DNA of 30,255 nucleotides from an uncultured Oscillospiraceae bacterium (GTDB lineage: Bacteria > Bacillota > Clostridia > Oscillospirales > Oscillospiraceae): NCBI GenBank assembly GCA_910588975.1, contig CAJUSE010000025.1, forward strand, positions 1 to 30,255, read 5' to 3'. Positions 15,340 through 23,368 of the stretch are shown here, piece by piece (position 1 is the stretch's first letter; the number at the start of each line of letters is the position of its first letter). The position numbers and the translations under genes are program-made. The notes beneath the pieces were generated by a model. It saw only the letters and a program-made list of their open reading frames with translations, did not search any database and was not told the DNA's origin.

Positions 15340-16026
15340 ATGCGCATGCGAAAAAAGCCCAACCTGATCCCCCGGCTGGAGGCCTGTGGGGCGATCATCA
15401 TCCAAAACCCCGCAGAGCACCGGGGCCGCTGGCGGGAGCTGCTGCCTGGCTGCCGGGAGGTCCGTGTGGAGCTGGGCTGCGGCAAGGGCCGCTTCACCGT
15501 GGGAACCGCCCAGGCGGAGCCCGATGTGCTCTTTGTGGCTGTGGAGCGGGTACCCGATGCCATGGTGGTGGCTGCTGAGCGGGCCAAGGAGCTGGGTCTT
15601 GCCAACACATATTTCATTGACGCTGATGCCGCCGATTTGGAGGATTACTTTGCCCCCAGTGAGGTGGGGCGAATCTACATCAATTTCTGCGATCCCTGGC
15701 CCGGCGCCCGGTACGCCAAGCGGAGACTGACCCACCCCGGCTTTCTGCTCAAGGACCGAAAAGTGCTCCAAGAAGGGGGACAGATCCACTTCAAGAGCGA
15801 CAACCACGACCTGTTTGAATGGTCCCTGTTCCAGTTTCCCAAGGCGGGCTTCGCACTCAGTGAGGTGACACGGGATCTCCATGGCAGCGGCCCGGTGGGG
15901 GTCATGACCGACTATGAGGAAAAATTCTATCAGGAGGGGAAGCCCATCAACCGCTGTGTGGGTACTATGGGGGAACTGCCGCCCCAGCCCCTGGTTGAAC
16001 ATGTGGAGGAGCAAGATGAGACATAA
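15340..16026 (+). CDS. trmB: tRNA (guanine-46-N7)-methyltransferase TrmB
   Basis: TrmB methylates G46 in the variable loop of tRNAs using SAM. The 228-residue protein has a basic N-terminus, the SAM motif VELGCGKGRF (about 43-52), VAVERVPDA, the family motif INFCDPWPGARYAKRRLTHPGF (split: DPWP then KRRL) and a C-terminal TDYEEKFYQEG, all standard for TrmB. GAGG lies upstream of the ATG at 15340. The start of the following methyltransferase gene overlaps its end by 11 bases, so the two are translated together. It is interesting that a tRNA-like small RNA is read divergently from the same promoter region. Confidence 0.95.
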   Translation: MRMRKKPNLIPRLEACGAIIIQNPAEHRGRWRELLPGCREVRVELGCGKGRFTVGTAQAEPDVLFVAVERVPDAMVVAAERAKELGLANTYFIDADAADLEDYFAPSEVGRIYINFCDPWPGARYAKRRLTHPGFLLKDRKVLQEGGQIHFKSDNHDLFEWSLFQFPKAGFALSEVTRDLHGSGPVGVMTDYEEKFYQEGKPINRCVGTMGELPPQPLVEHVEEQDET

Positions 16027-16741
16027 CCACTATGATGAACAGACTTTTTTTGATCAATACGCCCAGATGAGCCGGAGCCAGGAGGGGTTGTCCGGAGCAG
16101 GGGAGTGGTGGCAGCTGAAGCCGCTGCTTCCGTCTCTGGAGGGCAAGCGGGTGCTGGATCTGGGCTGCGGCTACGGCTGGCACTGCAAATACGCTGCTGA
16201 CCAGGGTGCCAAGGAGGTGCTGGGGCTGGATCTGAGCGAGAAGATGATCGCTGAAGCCCGGCGGCGGAATGCGCACCCTGTCATTACCTATCAGGTGGGG
16301 GCCCTGGAGCAATACGACTACCCGGAAGGGCGCTGGGACTGCGTGGTCTCCAACCTGACCCTGCACTATATCGCCGATTTGGAGGGAATTTACCGCCAGA
16401 TCCGCAGGACGCTGACGCCGGATGGTGTCTTCATTTTCAATATTGAACACCCTGTTTTTACCGCCGGGGTAGGGCAGGACTGGGCCTATGGTGAAGATGG
16501 CAAGCCTCTGTACTGGCCGGTGGATGATTATTTCTTGCCTGGAGAGCGCAAGACCCATTTCCTGGGTAGCGAGGTGATCAAGCAGCACCACACCCTGACC
16601 CAGATTTTGATGGGCTTGCTGGATGCCGGTTTTGCCCTGGAGGCGGTGGTGGAGGCCCGGCCTTCAGAGGAGATGGTCCCGTTGATGCCTGACGAACTGC
16701 GGCGGCCCATGATGTTTCTGGTTCGGGCCCGGGTAAAATAA
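16016..16741 (+). CDS. Class I SAM-dependent methyltransferase
   Basis: A 241-residue methyltransferase with motif I VLDLGCGYGWHCKYAADQGA, an acidic strand-2 end VLGLDLSEKMI, and motif IV-like WDCVVSNLTLHYIADL. This is the Methyltransf_11/25 type common in bacteria. The C-terminal half (IEHPVFTAGVGQDWAYGEDG) is characteristic of a widely distributed small-molecule methyltransferase subgroup, but no substrate can be given. The start at 16016 is chosen from GGAGGAGCAAG directly upstream. The gene overlaps trmB by 11 bases and is followed by a strong hairpin. Confidence 0.85.
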   Translation: MRHNHYDEQTFFDQYAQMSRSQEGLSGAGEWWQLKPLLPSLEGKRVLDLGCGYGWHCKYAADQGAKEVLGLDLSEKMIAEARRRNAHPVITYQVGALEQYDYPEGRWDCVVSNLTLHYIADLEGIYRQIRRTLTPDGVFIFNIEHPVFTAGVGQDWAYGEDGKPLYWPVDDYFLPGERKTHFLGSEVIKQHHTLTQILMGLLDAGFALEAVVEARPSEEMVPLMPDELRRPMMFLVRARVK

Positions 16742-16749
16742 ACACAGAA

Positions 16750-16784
16750 AACAGGGCTGCCGAAGAAAATTCGGCGGCCCTGTT
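16750..16784. terminator. Terminator after the trmB-methyltransferase unit
   Basis: AACAGGGC-T-GCCGAA (16750-16764), loop GAAAA, TTCGGC-G-GCCCTGTT (16770-16784). Fourteen pairs around one T/G position; the following T tract is short. Confidence 0.75.
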
Positions 16785-16874
16785 TGGAGCTGTCACCCAT
16801 AGGCCGTTCCCTGCGTAGAATGTGTTGAAGCGGGAGAAAGCCCGTTTCAAATCTCTGACGGGAGGTACTTCTTT

Positions 16875-17033
16875 ATGGGGTGCTGTAATAACGGTTGTGG
16901 CGGCGGCTTTGGCGGCGGTGGCTGCCTGTGGATCATCCTGATCCTCATCATTCTGTGCTGCTGCGGCGGCAGCAACTGCGGCTGCGGTTGTGGCTGCAAC
17001 AATGGCTGCGGCTGCAACAACGGCTGCTGCTAA
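16875..17033 (+). CDS. Gly/Cys-rich 52-residue membrane peptide
   Basis: ATG at 16875 follows GGGAGG by 9 nt. The peptide has 52 residues, of which 15 are Cys and 17 Gly. An N-terminal MGCCNNGCGGG is followed by one short hydrophobic helix, LWIILILIIL (18-27). The tail is built of GC and CNNG repeats ending NNGCC. It is flanked by two strong terminators and so forms its own unit. Small Gly-rich one-helix proteins (YjcZ-type) are known from spore-forming Firmicutes, but the Cys content here is unusual and I do not assign it to that family. Possible roles are a coat or envelope component or metal binding. Function unknown. The clean ribosome site, stop and terminator make it a likely real gene. 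Confidence 0.75.
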   Translation: MGCCNNGCGGGFGGGGCLWIILILIILCCCGGSNCGCGCGCNNGCGCNNGCC

Positions 17034-17041
17034 GAACGACC

Positions 17042-17078
17042 ATCGGGCGGGACCGAAAAGGTCCCGCCCGATTTTTTT
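17042..17078 (+). terminator. Strong intrinsic terminator after the Gly/Cys-rich gene
   Basis: ATCGGGCGGGACC (17042-17054), loop GAAAA, GGTCCCGCCCGAT (17060-17072), then six more T. It ends two bases before the stop codon of the convergent membrane-protein gene. Confidence 0.92.
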
Positions 17079-17080
17079 GC

Positions 17081-18820
17081 CTATTCCTGATCGGCTCCCG
17101 GCCCCACAGAGCCGGGAAAGACCGCCGGAGCCTTTTTCTCCAGCGTTACAGTATAGCCGGACAGGATGGAGGAGCTGTCCCCGTCGGCATCATATTCCAC
17201 AGTGATAGTATCTCCCACATTGAGGATAACAGCCACCGTGTTTTTGGCGGCCGACACGGAATAGAAGTTCTCCTGACCGTCCAGACGGAAGAAGTAATAG
17301 GTGTTGCCCTCCAGCACGGCCGAGCGTATTTCTGCAATGGCTCCCGTAACAGTGCGGGTATCGATCACCGGCTGGAACTGGGTGTCCTGAACAATGCCCA
17401 AATTAAGCAGCTTGGCGATATAGTTTTTCTCGGTCTCTGCCACGGTGGAGCCGGTGGCCACGATCTGGGACTGGGCCACATTGACCATGGCGTAGGTCTT
17501 GACCAGATAGCTGTTGTCCATAAGCGGGATGAAATAGGTGGGGACATTCCCGATGTTGAGCAGCAGGGGGTAGTCGGCCATATAACCCAGATCCTGAACC
17601 TCACCCTGAGCGGAGAGCATGGCGGCGGTCTCGGTGGCACCGGAGGTTTTGTAGAGGGTGGACACTTTGGTGCGCATATTACACAGCAGGAAGCCCACGA
17701 TGGAGGCGTCCGAGTTGGCCGAGGTGACGCCGGTATACATATACACGTCGTCATTCATAGCAATATAGTTGTTGATGTCGGTGACCTTTGTCACATCCTT
17801 CTGGCCAAAGAAGGAGTTGATAAAGCCATGGACCAGGGTGCCGTAGTAGTCGTACTGCTCAGCAAAGAGGCCGGCGGGGTAGAGGTTGTCTACCCAGGTG
17901 GGCACGTCTGCGGCATCGTAGTAGGTACACTCACCAGTGACGGCATCTACCAGCACCGCTCCGCATACGTCCCGGCCGCCGAACAGGCCAATGCGCTTGA
18001 CCACCTCGGGGGCGATCCACCAAGGGTGGCCCTGCTCGTCGATCTCAAACTCGGCGGCGGAGAAGATCTTGGTGGGGTAGTGGAAGCGCAGGTGGCGCAT
18101 GATGTTGCGATTGAGGGGTTCGGAATAGGAGTACTTCATCCCCTCGGGCAGCCGGACCACCTCGGCCTTTTGGGTGACCATGTCCACAATGACATAGGCG
18201 GGCAGGCCCTCCTTGCGGTTGGCCAGCCACTTAAAGAGGTCGGCGTAATCCACCGGAGCCACCCGCACCGGCCGGCCCTGATAGTTGATTTGACTGGAGT
18301 CGAAGGAGTACTCAAACTGGGACACCATATCGCTAAGAGTGCCCATCTGCCTGTCGCCCAGATAGTCGGCGGACATCTTGCCCAGGGTGGGGATCTCCTC
18401 AAAGGAGATCTGGGGCATGTCCTCCACCAGGTTGCCCGTCTGCACGTCCAGCAGTGCCCGGTAGTCCTTGGAGCGGAACACTGTAATGGAGGTGAGCTGG
18501 CCCACGAGAGCCAGGGCGGCCACTGCCACCATGGCTATGACCGTGGGCTTACACTGTGCTTTCATATTTTGCACGTAGATCTTGACGCCCTGGACCCCCG
18601 GGGTATCCGGCCGGTAGCCGTTGGAGAACAGGGTCAGCAGGATATAGAGCATGGACAGGACAAAAAAGACACGGAACAAATCTCCCGAGTGGAGGTTGAT
18701 GGCGGGCAGTCCGAAGTAGAAAATGGCCAGAGCGGCGATGAGCATAATGATCCATTTCAGAAATCGTTTGGACCCCTTGCCGCCGGACTTCGGGGCAGTG
18801 TGAAATATTTTGTGATCCAA
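17081..18820 (-). CDS. Large uncharacterised membrane protein
   Basis: A 579-residue protein with three hydrophobic helices near the N-terminus (about 22-40, 48-66 and 92-112), then a long extracytoplasmic part of about 460 residues. The latter contains GRPVRVAPVDYADLFKWLANR, a tract with GHPWWIAPEVVKRIGLFGGRDVCGAVLVDAVTG (quoted in parts) and a beta-rich C-terminal ~80 residues (VGDTITVEYDADGDSS). I recognise no catalytic motif. A PepSY-like or substrate-presenting role is possible but unproven. The start codon is TTG at 18818-18820, supported by AAAGGAGG seven bases upstream; no ATG near it fits. It is monocistronic, with a consensus promoter. Confidence 0.7.
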   Translation of the reverse strand: MDHKIFHTAPKSGGKGSKRFLKWIIMLIAALAIFYFGLPAINLHSGDLFRVFFVLSMLYILLTLFSNGYRPDTPGVQGVKIYVQNMKAQCKPTVIAMVAVAALALVGQLTSITVFRSKDYRALLDVQTGNLVEDMPQISFEEIPTLGKMSADYLGDRQMGTLSDMVSQFEYSFDSSQINYQGRPVRVAPVDYADLFKWLANRKEGLPAYVIVDMVTQKAEVVRLPEGMKYSYSEPLNRNIMRHLRFHYPTKIFSAAEFEIDEQGHPWWIAPEVVKRIGLFGGRDVCGAVLVDAVTGECTYYDAADVPTWVDNLYPAGLFAEQYDYYGTLVHGFINSFFGQKDVTKVTDINNYIAMNDDVYMYTGVTSANSDASIVGFLLCNMRTKVSTLYKTSGATETAAMLSAQGEVQDLGYMADYPLLLNIGNVPTYFIPLMDNSYLVKTYAMVNVAQSQIVATGSTVAETEKNYIAKLLNLGIVQDTQFQPVIDTRTVTGAIAEIRSAVLEGNTYYFFRLDGQENFYSVSAAKNTVAVILNVGDTITVEYDADGDSSSILSGYTVTLEKKAPAVFPGSVGPGADQE

Positions 18821-18884
18821 TGTGGTGCCTCCTTTTGATGTGGAGCCGGTTGAAATGCCCCCGAAGGGGACAGGGATATTTTAT

Positions 18885-18913
18885 ATTATACCCCAAAAGG
18901 TTGGCTCCCGCAA
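18885..18913 (-). promoter_or_regulatory. Promoter of the large membrane protein gene
   Basis: Minus strand TTGCGG (18913-18908), 17 bp, TATAAT (18890-18885). Confidence 0.75.
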
Positions 18914-19071
18914 CGTATTAGGGCGTAAAATGTAATTTGACAGACGAAATAAATGATGCAGGCAAAAAGAAGAGGAATATGCAAGAACTCTTGCAAAAAT
19001 GGAGCGGTTGTAGTATCATCGGGGTAGAACGCTGCTCCAAACACAACACAAAAGGGAAGGGAGAGGATCTC

Positions 19072-20247
19072 ATGGACTACAACAAGGCAGCCCTGGAGCT
19101 CCACGCACAGAAGAAGGGCAAGGTAGCCGTTCAAAGCAAGGTGGCAGTTGCGACCCGGGATGATCTGTCCACCGCCTACACCCCCGGTGTGGCCGCCCCC
19201 TGCGTGGAGATCCACAAGGACCCCAAGCAGGTCTATACATACACCGCCAAGGGCAATCTGGTGGCGGTGGTCAGCGATGGCTCGGCGGTGCTGGGCCTGG
19301 GCAACATTGGCCCCCAGGCCGCCATGCCTGTTATGGAGGGCAAGGCCATCCTCTTTAAGCAGTTTGGCGATGTGGACGCCTTTCCCATTTGCCTGGATAC
19401 CCAGGACACCGAGGAGATCATCCGCACGGTAAAGAATTTGGCCCCCACCTTTGGTGGAGTGAACCTGGAGGACATTGCCTCTCCCCGGTGCTTTGAGGTG
19501 GAGCGTCGGCTGGAGGAGGAGCTGGACATCCCTGTATTCCACGACGACCAGCACGGCACGGCCATCGTGGTCTCGGCCGCCCTCATCAACGCTTTGAAGG
19601 TAGTGGGCAAAAAAATGGAGGACATCCATGTGGTCCTCAACGGCCCAGGCAGCGCCGGCACAGCCATCATCAAGATGCTGCTCCACCTGGGAGTGAAGGA
19701 CATCATCGCCTGCGACGAATACGGTATTCTTTACAAGAGCCGGGAGAAGGGAATCGTGGACCACAAAAAGGAGCTGTGCGAGGTCACCAACCTTTCTGAC
19801 CGCCGGGGCGGGCTCGGCGAGGCCCTGAAGGGGGCTGACGTGTTCATCGGCGTGTCAGTGGGGGGCTGTCTCAAGCCCGAGATGGTGGCCGAAATGGCCA
19901 AGAATCCCATTGTCTTTGCCATGGCCAATCCCACGCCCGAGATCATGTACGACGAGGCCAAGGCAGCCGGGGTCCGGGTCATGGGCACCGGCCGCAGTGA
20001 TATGCCCAACCAGATCAACAATGTGCTGGCCTTTCCCGGCATCTTCCGGGGGGCGCTGGATGCAGGGGCCAGGGACATCAACTATAACATGAAGATGGCC
20101 GCCGCCTACGCCATCGCCGGGCTCATTCCCGACGGCGAGCTGGCCGAGGAAAACATCATTCCCTCTCTCTTTGATGAGCGAGTGGCCCCTGCCGTGGCCG
20201 CCGCTGTGGCCAAGGCCGCAGTGGACAGTGGGGCCGTGCGGAAATAA
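19072..20247 (+). CDS. Malic enzyme (NAD(P)-dependent, decarboxylating)
   Basis: Converts malate to pyruvate and CO2 with reduction of NAD(P). The 391-residue length matches the short bacterial malic enzymes. Catalytic residues are visible: Tyr36 in STAYTPGVA, Lys91 in MEGKA, the metal-binding FHDDQHGTA (156-163) with two Asp, and a nucleotide loop NGPGSAG (190-196), where the usual GAGAAG is changed to GPGSAG. Near the C-terminus are VFAMANPTPEI and GTGRSDMPNQINN. ATG at 19072 follows AAGGGAGAGG; a longer frame from 18937 has no ribosome site there. NAD or NADP preference cannot be told by eye. A consensus terminator follows. Confidence 0.95.
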   Translation: MDYNKAALELHAQKKGKVAVQSKVAVATRDDLSTAYTPGVAAPCVEIHKDPKQVYTYTAKGNLVAVVSDGSAVLGLGNIGPQAAMPVMEGKAILFKQFGDVDAFPICLDTQDTEEIIRTVKNLAPTFGGVNLEDIASPRCFEVERRLEEELDIPVFHDDQHGTAIVVSAALINALKVVGKKMEDIHVVLNGPGSAGTAIIKMLLHLGVKDIIACDEYGILYKSREKGIVDHKKELCEVTNLSDRRGGLGEALKGADVFIGVSVGGCLKPEMVAEMAKNPIVFAMANPTPEIMYDEAKAAGVRVMGTGRSDMPNQINNVLAFPGIFRGALDAGARDINYNMKMAAAYAIAGLIPDGELAEENIIPSLFDERVAPAVAAAVAKAAVDSGAVRK

Positions 20248-20270
20248 GAGGGATAAAATATAAACTTATG

Positions 20271-20310
20271 GTGAAAAAGGAAAGCTGCGGCTTTCCTTTT
20301 CACTTTTTTT
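20271..20310 (+). terminator. Terminator after the malic enzyme gene
   Basis: GTGAAAAAGGAAAGC, loop TGCG, GCTTTCCTTTTCAC, then TTTTTTT. Long stem, textbook T run. Confidence 0.92.
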
Positions 20311-20355
20311 GTTATATAATATTGGGTGCCATTTTTACAAAAGGAGTTGGATCCT

Positions 20356-21309
20356 GTGCAGGATATTTTATACATCGTGGTTCCCTGCTACAACGAGGAG
20401 GAGGTCCTGCCCGAGACTTCCCGCCGGCTGCGGGACAAGCTGAAGGGGATGATGGCCGCCGGGACGATCTCGGAACGCAGCCGCATCCTCTTTGTGAACG
20501 ACGGCTCCAAGGACAAAACCTGGGAGATCATCTCCTCCCTCCACGACAGTGATCCCATCTTCTCCGGGGTGGACCTGTCCCGGAACCGAGGTCATCAGAA
20601 TGCCTTGCTGGCCGGGCTTATGACGGCCAAGGACCGGTGCGATATGGTCATTTCCATGGATGCCGACCTCCAGGACGACGTGGAGGCAGTGGACCGGATG
20701 GTGGAGGAGTACTACGCCGGGGCCGAGGTGGTCTACGGCGTTCGGTCCAGCCGGAAGAAGGACAGCTTTTTCAAGCGCTTTACCGCCGAGGGCTTCTACC
20801 GGGTCATGAGCTTTTTGGGGGCGGAAACGGTATTCAACCACGCCGATTACCGGCTGCTGTCCAAGCGGGCGTTGGAGGGGCTGAGCCAGTTCAAGGAGGT
20901 CAACCTGTTCCTTCGGGGCATCGTGCCCATGATCGGCTACCGCACCGCCACCGTGGAGTATGAGCGGGGGGAGCGGTTTGCCGGGGAGAGCAAGTACCCT
21001 CTGAAAAAGATGCTGGCCTTTGCCGCCGAGGGCATCACCAGTCTGTCCACCAAGCCCATCCGCTATATCACCCTGCTGGGGGCGGTGGTGTTCTTCATCT
21101 CCATCCTTATGCTCATCTACTCCGTTGTCCGATGGGCCACAGGGGAGACGGTGCTGGGCTGGGCCAGCCTCATCTGCTCGGTGTGGGCCATTGGGGGGCT
21201 GATCCTGCTGTCCTTGGGGGTTATCGGAGAGTATGTGGGCAAGATCTATCTGGAGACCAAGGGCCGCCCCCGGTTCCTCATTCGGGAGGTGCTGGACGAT
21301 GGAGAATAA
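20356..21309 (+). CDS. GT2 glycosyltransferase, GtrB/DPM1-like (polyprenyl-phosphate sugar transferase)
   Basis: A 317-residue family-2 glycosyltransferase that probably moves a sugar from a nucleotide donor to undecaprenyl phosphate at the inner membrane face. Motifs are IVVPCYNEEEVLPET, LFVNDGSKDKTW, the metal-binding MDADLQDD, and HADYRLLSKRAL with the basic EYERGERFAGESKYPLKKML stretch of the GtrB type. Two C-terminal TM helices follow (about 235-257 and 271-294). GTG at 20356 is chosen from AGGAG at 20342-20346. A -10-like TATAAT is at 20315-20320. The downstream GtrA flippase-like gene overlaps it by 11 bases, which is the usual pairing for surface glycosylation. Confidence 0.9.
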   Translation: MQDILYIVVPCYNEEEVLPETSRRLRDKLKGMMAAGTISERSRILFVNDGSKDKTWEIISSLHDSDPIFSGVDLSRNRGHQNALLAGLMTAKDRCDMVISMDADLQDDVEAVDRMVEEYYAGAEVVYGVRSSRKKDSFFKRFTAEGFYRVMSFLGAETVFNHADYRLLSKRALEGLSQFKEVNLFLRGIVPMIGYRTATVEYERGERFAGESKYPLKKMLAFAAEGITSLSTKPIRYITLLGAVVFFISILMLIYSVVRWATGETVLGWASLICSVWAIGGLILLSLGVIGEYVGKIYLETKGRPRFLIREVLDDGE

Positions 21310-21709
21310 GCTCTTTCGCTCCTCCTTTGTAAAGTTTCTTATTGTAGGGGTCATCAATACTGTTGTGGGCACTTCGGTGATGTTCCTGCTCTATAACCTG
21401 GCAGGGGTGTCCTACTGGCCCAGTGTGTGCGGCAATTACCTCTGCGGGGGTATCGTCAGCTATTTTCTCAATAAGTACTTCACATTTCAGAACACCGAGC
21501 GCTCCCTGGCCCAGGTGTGCCGGTTTGTGGCCACGGTGGCGGTGTGCATGCTTATTGCCTACGGCCTGGCCAAACCCGCCGTCCGGCTGGCCCTCAAAGG
21601 ATACGGCCCAAAGGTCCAGGAGAACGTGGCCATGGTGGTAGGCATGGGCCTTTACACCCTGCTCAACTACTTCGGACAGCGCTTTTTTGCGTTCCGGAAA
21701 AGCAAGTGA
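21299..21709 (+). CDS. GtrA-family membrane protein
   Basis: A 136-residue protein with four TM helices: KFLIVGVINTVVGTSVMFLLY, a second in YWPSVCGNYLCGGIVSYFLNKYFTF (quoted in parts), then two more. The FLNKYFTF motif at the end of the second helix is a signature of the GtrA/DPMS-associated family. These proteins are thought to flip or help flip lipid-linked sugars made by the partner GT2 enzyme. ATG at 21299 lies inside the end of the GT2 gene. It ends 12 bases before the radical-SAM gene, so all three may be co-transcribed. Confidence 0.9.
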   Translation: MENKLFRSSFVKFLIVGVINTVVGTSVMFLLYNLAGVSYWPSVCGNYLCGGIVSYFLNKYFTFQNTERSLAQVCRFVATVAVCMLIAYGLAKPAVRLALKGYGPKVQENVAMVVGMGLYTLLNYFGQRFFAFRKSK

Positions 21710-21721
21710 GGAAGTGAGCCT

Positions 21722-22609
21722 ATGGCCCTGCAAACCATTCCCGCCAAGCATATTTTGACCCGGAATAGGTCTACCGAATGGTTTGGTACCGACCACACCA
21801 TGAACCTCTACCGGGGGTGCAGCCACGGCTGCATCTACTGCGACAGCCGCAGTCAATGTTATGGAGACGAAAGCTTTGACACGGTGAAGGTTAAGGAAAA
21901 TGCCTTGACACTCCTTCGGGACGAGCTGCGGCGAAAGACCCGCCCGGCTTTTATCGCCATGGGCTCCATGTCCGACCCCTATAATCCGCTGGAAGGGGAG
22001 CTGGAGCTTACCCGAAAGGCCCTGATGCTCATTGAGGCCTATGAGTGCGGGGTGGCGGTCTGCACAAAATCTGATCTCATCGCCCGGGATGGGGACCTCT
22101 ATGCCCACATTGCCCAGCGTGCCCCGGTCATCTGCAAGCTCACCGTTACCACCACCGATGAGGCCCTGTGTGCCAAGGTGGAGCCCAACGCTCCCTCCGC
22201 CGCCCGGCGGCTGAAAGCGTTGGAGAGCCTGGCGCAGAAGGGGGTCTTTGCCGGGGTGGTCCTCATGCCTGTCCTGCCCTTTTTGGAGGACAGTGTGGAG
22301 AATGTGTGCTCGGTGGTAAATGCCGCCGCCGATGCTGGGGCGAGGTTTGTCTATCCCGCTTTTGGTATGACCCTTCGGGACAGGCAGCGGGAGTACTATT
22401 ACGCCTGTCTGGATCGTCTGTTTCCCGGTTTGCGGAGACAATATGAAGGGCAATATGGGGACCGCTACCAATGCACAAGCCCCAGGGCCAGGGAGCTGTG
22501 GGCCGCCTTTTCCGAGGCATGCAAAGAGAAGGGGCTTTTTTATGATATGGGCCATATTGTTCGGGCGGCAAAAGGCCCCTATGACACCCAACGCACCTTT
22601 TTTGATTGA
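21722..22609 (+). CDS. Radical-SAM protein, SPL-like family
   Basis: A 295-residue radical-SAM enzyme. Cys33, Cys37 and Cys40 (CSHGCIYC) form the CxxxCxxC site for the 4Fe-4S cluster. Other family landmarks are MNLYRGCSHGC, MGSMSDPYNPLE and VMP-VLPFLEDS. This plan (Rv2578c-like, related to spore photoproduct lyases but shorter) is widespread in clostridia; the substrate is not known. Cluster-binding residues are intact, so it should be active. It is 12 bp behind gtrA, with GAGG near the ATG. The ORF ends at TGA before an AT-richer interval. Confidence 0.88.
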   Translation: MALQTIPAKHILTRNRSTEWFGTDHTMNLYRGCSHGCIYCDSRSQCYGDESFDTVKVKENALTLLRDELRRKTRPAFIAMGSMSDPYNPLEGELELTRKALMLIEAYECGVAVCTKSDLIARDGDLYAHIAQRAPVICKLTVTTTDEALCAKVEPNAPSAARRLKALESLAQKGVFAGVVLMPVLPFLEDSVENVCSVVNAAADAGARFVYPAFGMTLRDRQREYYYACLDRLFPGLRRQYEGQYGDRYQCTSPRARELWAAFSEACKEKGLFYDMGHIVRAAKGPYDTQRTFFD

Positions 22610-22788
22610 GCGGGCCGCCCCCCGCTGAAGGGTTTTGCGTCAGAAGAGGGGGACTTTATAGGCCGGAAAAATAAAACTGACTGTGAAGGATTTGTTAAGG
22701 ATTATTGAATTTATGCCCCAAGGACTTGCTTTATGGGAAAAAAGAGAATAGAATGGGCATGCAATTCAAAAACAGGAGGGAATGCCCT

Positions 22789-23205
22789 ATGCCTAATTTT
22801 CTGGACAACCTGAAGGACAAGGCCGTTGACCTGGCGCAGACCGGCGTGGCCATGAGTAAGCAGGTGGCTGAGATCGCCAAGCTCAAGACCGCCAATCTGG
22901 CCGAGGAGGATGCCATCAAGAAGGCCTACATTGAGATCGGCAAGCTCTACTACGCCGAGCGGGGCATGGCCCCCGAGGCCGCCTATGCCGCCTTGTGCGA
23001 GAAGATCACCACTGCCAAGGTGACCATCGAGGAAAACAAGTCCCGCATTGAGGAGCTCAAGAGCAACGACGAGGAGATCCAGGAGCCCGAGGTGGAGATC
23101 CCTCTGGCCGATGAGGCCCCTGTGGTCCATGAGACCCCCGTGGTGGAGATCAAGCCCGAGACCCCTGTGGAGTCCCTCCACGAGGATGTGCCGCCCCAGT
23201 TCTAA
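22789..23205 (+). CDS. Small coiled-coil protein with an acidic, Pro-rich tail
   Basis: A 138-residue cytosolic protein. Residues about 1-90 are helical with heptad-like spacing (LAQTGVAMSKQVAEIAKL, EEDAIKKAYIEIGKLYY, TTAKVTIEENKSRIEELK), and the last ~45 residues are acidic and proline/valine-rich. Similar short proteins in clostridia are annotated as hypothetical. ATG at 22789 follows CAGGAGGGAATGCCCT; an upstream in-frame ATG at 22705 has no ribosome site. GGGCAT at 22755 can pair with ATGCCC at 22782 around the ribosome site. A strong terminator follows. Function unknown. Confidence 0.72.
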   Translation: MPNFLDNLKDKAVDLAQTGVAMSKQVAEIAKLKTANLAEEDAIKKAYIEIGKLYYAERGMAPEAAYAALCEKITTAKVTIEENKSRIEELKSNDEEIQEPEVEIPLADEAPVVHETPVVEIKPETPVESLHEDVPPQF

Positions 23206-23219
23206 GAAAATTGAAAAAC

Positions 23220-23258
23220 CCGCCCCAGGTCTATATTGACCTGGGGCGGTTTTATTTT
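23220..23258 (+). terminator. Terminator after the coiled-coil gene
   Basis: CCGCCCCAGGTC (23220-23231), loop TATATT, GACCTGGGGCGG (23238-23249), then TTTTATTTT. Confidence 0.92.
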
Positions 23259-23320
23259 GGGCAGGGGAGAGGGGGCGATGCTCGCCGCTCCGGTACCTTT
23301 AAGTCGTGGCCAAAGAAGGT

Positions 23321-23349
23321 AAAAAAATAGGGCCGGCGATTGCTGGCCC
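23321..23349 (-). terminator. Terminator after the NlpC/P60 gene
   Basis: Minus strand GGGCCAGC, loop AATC, GCCGGCCC, followed by TATTTTTTT (23329-23321). Confidence 0.8.
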
Positions 23350-23368
23350 CGGGTAGAGCTCTATGGAA

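Noticed and set aside
16895..18838. A 647-codon plus-strand open frame
   Set aside because: It crosses the Gly/Cys-rich gene in another frame, a strong terminator and the antisense of the membrane protein. Not a gene.
18937..18942. TTGACA as -35 of the malic enzyme gene
   Set aside because: No acceptable -10 lies 15-19 bp downstream, so no promoter is called there.
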